A stretch of DNA of 42,157 nucleotides from positions 1 to 42,157 of the forward strand of contig CAJVPJ010000125.1 of assembly GCA_910592205.1 (NCBI GenBank), written 5' to 3'. Positions within the stretch are counted from its first letter, which is position 1. Each line of letters opens with the position of its first letter. The DNA comes from Paraglomus occultum (taxonomy: Eukaryota > Glomeromycota > Glomeromycetes > Paraglomerales > Paraglomeraceae). Position numbers and translations under genes: made by a program. Positions 35,892-42,157 of the stretch are shown one piece after another. The notes under the pieces were generated by a model, which ran no database searches, was not told the DNA's origin, and saw only the letters and a program-made list of their open reading frames with translations.

Positions 35892-37655
35892 ATGATAAAT
35901 AACGAATATAATGGTTCCACTGAATATGAAAAAGCAATCCGTTTCTTAGAGATAGGTTGCAATTGTGGTTGCTCAGAAATGATTCCGAGAGAAAGGTTTG
36001 CCGAATTACGTGAAGCGTTTCAAGCTCTCTCTAGATCCGAACAAGATATATTTTTAATGGCTCAGCTGAAAGCAATGAACGGTGGAGAAATAACTGCCAG
36101 TCGACGTCTTAAAAAGAAAACACGTACTAATAAGCGAACGTTTTACTACTGAGATCGCAATACGCCGCTTTGTCAGAAAACGTATCTAAATATGTTAGGA
36201 ATTGGTCGTACCCATTTCGAAAACGTTAGAAACCATCTCGCAACCAACGGTATAATGCCACGCATTCACGGTAATATCAAACGAGTGCCGCGATGGAAAA
36301 CCAAAATAACCATTGATATCACTGTCGCTACCGCTGTGAAAAATTTTCTCGAAAACTATGCCGAAATTCATGGATTACCAAGTCCGGGTAGAAATGTCAA
36401 TCGTATTACTCAATCGCTTACACTTCTGCCAGCTGAAACGAGTTACAAGTCAGTTTATCGTCATTTTATTGCCGGTCTCGAAAATGATAACGCGTTGAAA
36501 TTGTTAAAATATGATGCATTCCGCAAGTTATGGCATCAATTAACGCCTTATATTCAAATCATGAGTCCAAGAACAGATTTATGTGACACGTGTCAACATT
36601 TTCGGAACGGCTTGCAATACAATGCTCGCAAGGAAGAAGAAGCGAAAGATTTATTGAAAAAATTCAAAGAACATCTAACTAAAGCTAAATTAGAAAGAAA
36701 TTATTATAACAAAAATACGAAATTAGCAGAACAACAGAGAAAATTGGTAGATGAGCATTTTATAACAAGAGGTAAAGCTTATTGTAGCATTGACGCGACG
36801 GCGCATTACAGTTACGATTGAGCGCAAAACGTTCACGTGCCCCATTCTGATCAACAGGTAAGTAAAATTTATTATCTCAGTCCGCGTAAAGTGCATTTAT
36901 TTGGTATCCAAGATGAAGCAGTACGCAAACAAATTAATTACGTTCTTGATGAAGACGAAATTATCGGCAAAGGCCCTAACGGCACCCTGAGCCTGGTATT
37001 CGATGGGATTAAGCGATTGAATAAAGGTGAAAAGCATTTAAAGATTACTTGTGATAATGCGGGTGGTCAGAATAAAAATAACGTCACGATTTGATTTTAC
37101 CTATATTTAGTAATCTGCGGCTATTATGAAAGTATCGAATTAAATTTTATGGTGCCTGGACATACTAAATTCAAATGTGATGGTAGTTTCGGACTGATTA
37201 AAAAACTTTATCGAAAAATGACAGTGGATTGTATAGAACATATCGTTGAGGTTGTGAAAAGATCAAGTACAGCCGAATTAAACAAAGCTCAGTGCTATGA
37301 AAACGGCAAAGGCTTTCAATATTTAGATCTTAATTCCGTATTGGGAATTTTCTTTAAAAAATTGAGTGGATTACAAAAATATCAGCATTTTGTATTCGAA
37401 GCAGTCAAACCTGGTATTGTCAAGGCTCAGCTGGTTGCTAATGGTGCTTATATGGAATTTAATTTATTGAAAACCAGAAAAGCAAGTGTTTCCGAAATTA
37501 CCAAAGAAATTAAATCTTTTTCTATTTTAGTTCTAACTCCGCCTCCTTTGGATTACAAAAGACAAGAATATCTTTATCATAATATTCGCCCATTCGTTAG
37601 AGATAAATTCAAGGATATTACTTGTCCCAAACCAATCTATACTGAGAATAAATAA
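35892..37655 (+). CDS. DDE-like transposase with three in-frame UGA (Trp) codons
   Basis: A single frame of 588 codons from ATG 35892 to TAA 37653-37655, interrupted only by TGA at 36150, 36819 and 37092. Residues around them read FYY-*-DRNTP, YSYD-*-AQNVH and NVTI-*-FYLY; Trp fits the last two well. Two TGG codons also occur. Features: an N-terminal Cys cluster (GCNCGC), a GIGRTHFENVRNH helix-turn-helix-like stretch, a zinc-type knuckle DLCDTCQHF, a coiled-coil-like charged region, then SIDAT, CDNAGGQNKN and GHTKFKCDGSFG, which look like a DDE/RNase-H transposase core. The DNxGGQNKN style is shared with a eukaryotic transposase-like family (DUF7869-like, from memory). Under code 4 it is an intact 587-aa protein; under the standard code it is broken in four. 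Base composition resembles the fungus more than the next frame does. Confidence 0.75.
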
Positions 37656-37752
37656 AAATATTTCAGTCAACCACAAATTTTATTATTTTATTAGTTTCGT
37701 TTGTTCTATTAAATTCTTTATATTTAATCTTTTAACGATATTAATATTAAAA

Positions 37753-37758
37753 TATAAT
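37753..37758 (+). promoter_or_regulatory. Possible bacterial -10 box
   Basis: A perfect TATAAT sits 7 bp before the first ATG of the following A-rich frame, and 34 bp before an in-frame ATG at 37793. No convincing -35 element is seen 17 bp upstream, so this could be chance in AT-rich DNA. Confidence 0.3.
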
Positions 37759-37765
37759 ATATTAC

Positions 37766-38384
37766 ATGATAAAAAAAAAAGAAATTAAAATCATGACATT
37801 CAATAAAAATGATATAAATACAATAGATGAAGCAAAAGAATACTCCAATTATTATGGAGGAGTCCTTAAACCGGAAGAAAAGTCTATCTTTGATAGTTCT
37901 CTTTTAACAGATGTTTCTTTAATTCAAGATACTGCTCAGTTATTAAACAATTGAAGAGAATCCAGAGAAAAAATAAAAAAAGAAAGAATGGGTTTAAGTT
38001 CAGAAAGTCATAATTTATTGGCTTCTATTTTAAAAGAGCAAAAGGCTGAATCTATTCCTTATCAAGTTGTTAATAATCTAAATGACAATAAACCAGTTGA
38101 TAAGGTTGTTAGTCAATTTGAAGATATTTTGTTTAGTGAATCTGATCCTGAATTTGATCAAAAAATAGAAGAGGCAGCACTTAAAATTAATGATTTGAAG
38201 GAAAAAGGAGAAGCTATTGATAAAGAAATTAAAGAGTTAAAAAAGAAATATAATGATTTACTAGAAAAAAAACAAACTGTTTTAGAAACTAAGATTAATG
38301 CAGCAGTTGCTGCTTTAAAAAATGATCTTAGAACTATTGGTGCAGGTGGTCGCAGGTTTTTTGAAGAAACAATTAATACTATGT
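37766..38384 (+). CDS. Coiled-coil protein with in-frame UGA, truncated at junction
   Basis: The frame opens at ATG 37766 (or 37793), meets TGA at 37952-37954 and continues in the same frame without another stop until the sequence joins fungal DNA near 38384. Read with UGA as Trp it is at least 206 codons and lacks its true C-terminus. It is very rich in Lys, Glu, Asn and Ile. Residues about 130-190 (EEAALKINDLKEKGEAIDKE and following) are a strong coiled coil, ending in ALKNDLRTIGAGGRRFFEE. The A-rich codon choice (AAA, GAA, TTA, AAT) is far from that of the fungal genes around it and suits a Mollicute. I recognise no family. It follows the transposase after a 110-bp AT-rich gap. Confidence 0.6.
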
Positions 38385-39001
38385 CAAGTTTATGCAAATA
38401 TAACAACCCATCACTAATCCCCAAAGCCAGCTTGTACTTGTCCTCCCACGTCAGCTTAGGGAAATATTTCTGCAGATGTTCAAACAAAGTTCCGCCGTCT
38501 GCATATTCAAAGACCATGTGATAGGGCCCAGATAAATCTATTCAGATATATTAATATGGAATTGGATAAGTTGTAATCGTTATGTACGGAAAACATGACG
38601 TTAAGTATAAGTTATGCACCTTGACATATTCCCAAGAAGCGAATAACGTTTGGATGATCGTCCACTTGTTTATGAGTTCTCAGCTATCACATTATAATTC
38701 AATTTATACAACGTTCAAACGCTATACAACGACGACGACGATACGTAAGTAGTACCAACCTCTTTGACAAACTGTTTATATAATTCATCTTCACATCCGT
38801 ATCGATTTAGAAACAAAGTTTTCATAGCGACCAATTTTCCAGAATGCTTTATCCGGGCTTTGTATACGACGCCATATCCACCATGGCCGAGAAGTGTACG
38901 ATCCAGGATGTCTCTTCCGAATAGTGTTTGATAATTCCTTCTTGGATACTCTTAGCTAACCACTCCTTGTATGTATTGTCATTCGATTGACTTTGGGACA
39001 T
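38384..39001 (-). pseudogene. Fungal protein kinase, N-terminal half, broken
   Basis: Minus-strand exons: 39001-38760, 38683-38626 and 38537-about 38384. It starts MSQSQSND with a KEWLAKSIQEGIIKHY stretch, the usual head of the expanded Glomeromycotina Tyr-kinase-like family. The N-lobe follows: GHGGYGVVYKA loop, VAMK lysine, HPNVIRFLGI, MVFEYADGGTL hinge, then GISDGLLYLHKLDIV. The next residues should be HRDLH, but the sequence instead becomes the complement of the A-rich foreign frame, so the catalytic loop, DFG and C-lobe are missing. An earlier defect near 38913-38920 (one base missing between EEGIIKHYS-type and ILDRTLLG-type frames) also breaks the frame. The C-lobe was not found elsewhere in the window. 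It may have been dead before the join. Confidence 0.72.
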
Positions 39002-39538
39002 ATTTTGGGGAGACTAGTCGAGAGATCATACGGAGAAATTCGTTATCAACACCGAGATGTGTCATACGTAATACAGCCTATGTGATACAGTAATTACCAA
39101 GTCCGGCCGGTAGATTGGATGATAAAAGGAAATTGGTTCTTGTTGACGTCAACTGTAGAAAAGACAGTGCTCACAAAACGAGTGATTCAAAATCAGTATC
39201 AGACTTGAGAGGTTCAGACAAATTCTAACTACATAATCGCAGCAATTTATGTGTAAATATACAATCATTATATTAATTTTAAATTCAATATGTATAGTAC
39301 CAACAGTATATTTTATTAAGCATAATAATATAAATATCGTACAAGTATTCTGTACGACAGGGTAAATTTCGTGGGGTATAATTTTAAAAAAAAAGGTCCA
39401 GGCGTCTCTTACTTATTAACCCTTAAATATTTACCATAACTGATAATGATTATCAATCAGTTGCTATAATAATAATCATCAATCACTTTTCTACAATTTG
39501 AAACACTTCTGATCTCGTACTCATAGGCGTATTAGCTA

Positions 39539-40005
39539 CACCCCTCTGCCAAAAGTATAAATACGGTACAAGATTTTACTAGTAAAACATATAAAAAATC
39601 GAAATTTTCAACTCGCTAACTCTCCACATCTTCTCGAACAAGTACCAGTAAAATTTATATCATATTAAAGCTAAATAGCTGTAGTTTTAATTAAGAGATA
39701 CCAGCAATTTGAAGATATTATTAATTGCTGTCTATACTCTCAACAAAAAGTATACGATTTATGTCGATCATTTAATATTAATTAAGCATGTAAAAGTTTC
39801 ATCTCCTTCTCACATGCAACAGTAATATTCTTAAAATTGCTAATATCTCTCACTTAAAACTACAGTTATCTGGCTTTAAAATGACATAAATTTTATTGGT
39901 GCTTGTTCGAGAAGATGTGGAGACTTAGCGATTTGAAAATTTCGATTTTTTATATGTTTTACTAGTAAAATCTCGTACCGTATTTATACTTTTGGCAGGG
40001 GGGTG
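39539..40005. mobile_element. MITE with about 195-bp terminal inverted repeats
   Basis: The left arm starts CACCCCTCTGCCAAAAGTAT at 39539, and the right arm ends ATACTTTTGGCAGGGGGGTG at 40005. The arms are about 90% reverse complements for roughly 195 bp and enclose about 75 bp. TA flanks both ends (39537-39538, 40006-40007), which fits Tc1/mariner-type insertion. There is no open frame. The high arm identity implies a fairly recent copy that could fold into a long hairpin RNA if transcribed. Confidence 0.85.
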
Positions 40006-40211
40006 TATTAGTAGTAGTAATCTGGTCCAATGACGGATTGGTAGTACAGGATCTTTGAATGCAAAGAATACCATTCTCACACCTATTAACGTCAGCAAAG
40101 CTTCATTACGACCGCGTATTTGCTCTGTAATTACTCGACACAGCCATTACTATTGAAAGCCAAAAGGGCTGTTCACTGCATTTGACGATATTGTATAAGA
40201 GATATCAAACT

Positions 40212-42157
40212 ATGACGGTTCCTCGAAGTAAGAGCTCTTCTATTTCTTGTCTCGCCAATCTTTTACTCCATTTTGACAAAGAATCGATTGTTAGTTACGA
40301 TAAACGATAATACACATGATAAGTCCCTGTCCGTCACATCAGTCTCGAAGACTCCTCCTGCTCTTCCTCCCCGTAACCCAACCACAAGCGTTTTCGCTAT
40401 CACAGCAGACCTAACACAATTCTCTTCGCAAGAGGGAAGGATTCCCGCCGCATGGCTTGTTGCCCTAACGCGTCATAAGGGAGACGAGCCCCACGTTCAT
40501 TCATTCTGGCTATCACATTTATTTGACAATGACGCGTCAACTGTCTTTTTATGTAAGCAATGTCATTACTGGTTTGCCATAACAGTAACTAGGCCAAAAG
40601 ATCAGCCACCTGAATCATCAACAGGAATATGTCCAGTCAATCAAGAGAATTCTTTTCACCATTTGCACACTACTACTGAGATAGCGTCGAGTATATCGGC
40701 ACATTGCTGTCAATGTGATTTTACTGTTAACGTCAATATTACAGATCCCTCCATACCAATGGAGATTATGAATGATCTACTCAGGAATAGGAGACTTCCA
40801 TATACGTACGATAGTCCTTCAATAACTAACGGAACAGAAACCACAACTGAACTGAGGGACACTGTATTAGCATTGGCAAAATATCTCTCCGAGCTTTTGT
40901 CTGGTAACGGTAAAGGGATAAGAATAACTGACGAAGAATTTGGATTCGATGGTGTGAGGTTGGTGTTATCCAATTTCGTTTGAAGAATTTTTTTTTACGT
41001 TGTTGTTTCTGACTGGTTTTTTTCTCTAGCCAGGCTTTCTTCCAAATCATGGATTTTCACATGGGAGAAGATGGATATTATGAACCTCCGCTTCTTGACA
41101 ATCAAGGAAGAATAGATTCTGTAAAACGCGTGCAGGAAGAATTATATATGATGGTGCTTGATAATTGTGAGTATTTTGTACAACTGATAGATTGGTTTGC
41201 AATATTGTGTAAAAACATGTGATAGTTTCCTTTTGCAATGTGTTATGAACCGTCTTAGGTATTCGTGCAGTTTGTAATTGCTCATATTGATTAACTGTTC
41301 TTTTACCGCAAGCTGGTTACATTAATGAAACGATACCAAAGTATGAAGATCCATACACGAAACTAGCCAATATTATTGGAACACAACGTCAGTACTTAGC
41401 GTCTACGAACTTCACGTGTCTTCAAGTTTATTTCTCAATCTGACGTTTTTCCCCCCTCTGAATCTTGGTACCTGAAGAACCTCTATTCACTATAGCAAGT
41501 GCGCTTGATCCATCTCGTATATCACTTCGATCAACCGGCTATGCTGTACTCGGCTGTGTTGAAGATGTACAAGATGAAGTGATAGAGTGGGCGTATAAGC
41601 GGGCAATTGATCATGCACCTGGACATACTCTTTCATATTTGGAGGCGCTACGCTTGATAGCTGGAGAGAGGAATTCTGACAAATTGGGTGTCCTTTTCGC
41701 TATGGAAGAATCCAGTGGTACATATAAACATCCTTTTATTCCGCATGGTTCTATATCTAGTAATTTCATTGCGAGCTGTTAACAGCACGTAATTCTCTGT
41801 AGGAAAGATCTGCCTGAGCGACCTTAAAGAAGCATGCAGAGAATTGAACTTGTCAGAAGAAACTGTTTCTGACCATGAAGCGGTGGCGGCATATAAATCA
41901 TTGGTAGATATAGTGACGTATTTGTTACTTTATTATCCCTATATAATGTCTCAATATTTGTAAATATATTCAGGCGAGAGCTTATCCCGAAAATAGATCA
42001 AGTTATCGGAAGCATCTATCGACGATAGGGAAAGCATTGAACAGTCGGCTATTATCTGACGAAGATTATTCCGGTAAGAAAGGAATTATCCAACACGGTA
42101 TACGCAATGTTTTCTGTTGTTAATTTATACTTTACAATAGGTTATCATATGATGGAT
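40212..42157 (+). CDS. UBP2: Ubp2-type ubiquitin C-terminal hydrolase (5' part)
   Basis: Exons: 40212-40293, 40343-40977, 41034-41166, 41313-41387, 41478-41747, 41803-41903 or -41912, 41974-42073, 42141 to the window edge. The catalytic USP domain would lie beyond the window. Visible: a CKQCHYWFAI Cys pair, then CCQCDFTVNV, as in the zinc-binding N-terminal region of Ubp2 proteins, then a copy of the RPT repeat of UCH proteins (GYAVLGCVEDVQDEVIEWAY to LEALRLIAGERNSDKL). Family knowledge: Ubp2 is a large deubiquitinase that trims K63-linked chains and opposes the Rsp5 ligase. The first exon and its weak donor (GTTACG) are the least certain part; the long second exon has no ATG of its own. The donor of exon 6 has two equal choices. 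Confidence 0.75.

Larger units (their letters stand above)
35880..38384 (+). other. Foreign-looking segment read with UGA = Trp
   Basis: Two consecutive plus-strand frames here are open except for in-frame TGA codons (36150, 36819, 37092 and 37952) and contain no TAA or TAG until the end of the first frame. There are no introns, whereas most neighbouring fungal genes are split. The right part is extremely A-rich. Host genes on both sides use TGA as a stop and TGG for Trp. The right edge abuts a fungal kinase exon near 38384; the left edge is uncertain. The best explanation is DNA from a Mollicutes-type endobacterium (genetic code 4). Confidence 0.65.

Noticed and set aside
36150-37094. Ordinary pseudogene explanation for the transposase stops
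   Set aside because: Kept as an alternative but less likely: all stops are TGA, all in one unbroken frame, and an adjacent gene shows the same pattern. RIP-type G-to-A change remains possible and is listed as a refuting test.
38158-38517. Minus-strand 119-aa frame as one protein
   Set aside because: Its N-terminal half is the kinase exon, but the rest is only the complement of the A-rich foreign frame across the junction, so it is not a single natural protein.
1-42157. tRNA or rRNA genes
   Set aside because: I looked for T-loop/B-box-like GGTTCGANTCC words on both strands by eye and found none convincing. A tRNA scan would be decisive.

Overview
The window is nuclear DNA of an intron-rich, AT-rich fungus. 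The best match is an arbuscular mycorrhizal fungus (Glomeromycotina). That placement is inferred from the gene set (P-type H+-ATPase, XRN1, a Ubp2-type deubiquitinase, a Glomeromycotina-style expanded kinase and a CRN/kinase-type protein), from many short GT-AG introns and abundant small inverted-repeat elements, and from a segment carrying what looks like a Mollicutes genetic code. Host genes end in TGA and encode Trp with TGG, so the host uses the standard code.

Layout. 1-226 (-): start of an unidentified Pro-rich protein. 227-8046: gene-poor, with a long foldback repeat (about 5140-5785) and pogo/Tigger-like transposon ends. 8175-10325 (+): a secreted precursor made of Asn tracts, Gly-Phe motifs and repeated GRTKR Kex2 sites. 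10353-12494: gene-poor, with a 29-bp tandem repeat. 12495-15316 (+): MFS transporter with 9 exons. 15638-16509 (-): mitochondrial monothiol glutaredoxin Grx5 with 5 exons. 18612-22856 (+): plasma-membrane-type H+-ATPase with 18 exons, including micro-exons of 2, 9 and 8 nt. 22857-25498: gene-poor, with a MITE. 25499-31337 (+): XRN1 with 21 exons and two GC-AG introns. 32674-33090 (-): small single-pass membrane protein. 33409-35567 (+): coiled-coil plus protein-kinase protein with an apparent frameshift. About 35.8-38.38 kb: foreign-looking segment. 38384-39001 (-): kinase gene cut off by that segment. 39539-40005: MITE with long terminal inverted repeats. 40212-end (+): Ubp2-type deubiquitinase running off the window.

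The most striking region is about 35.8-38.4 kb. A transposase-like frame of 588 codons (35892-37655) has only three internal stops. All three are TGA, and at least two fall where Trp fits. The next frame (37766-about 38384) is much more A-rich and is also open apart from one TGA. No TAA or TAG interrupts either frame. This is the signature of UGA=Trp (genetic code 4), as in the Mollicutes-related endobacteria that live inside these fungi. The second frame runs directly into the N-terminal half of a fungal protein kinase on the opposite strand. I read this as endobacterial DNA joined to the fungal chromosome, or as an assembly chimera; the two must be told apart experimentally.

Exon models were built by hand from splice signals, conserved motifs and reading-frame closure. 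The ATPase (949 aa), XRN1 (1368 aa), MFS (712 aa) and Grx5 (166 aa) models all close exactly in frame. In the XRN1 model the catalytic residues fall at the canonical numbers D35, D86, E176, E178, D206 and D208, which strongly supports the splicing. The genes look like unrelated housekeeping and accessory functions rather than a co-regulated cluster.
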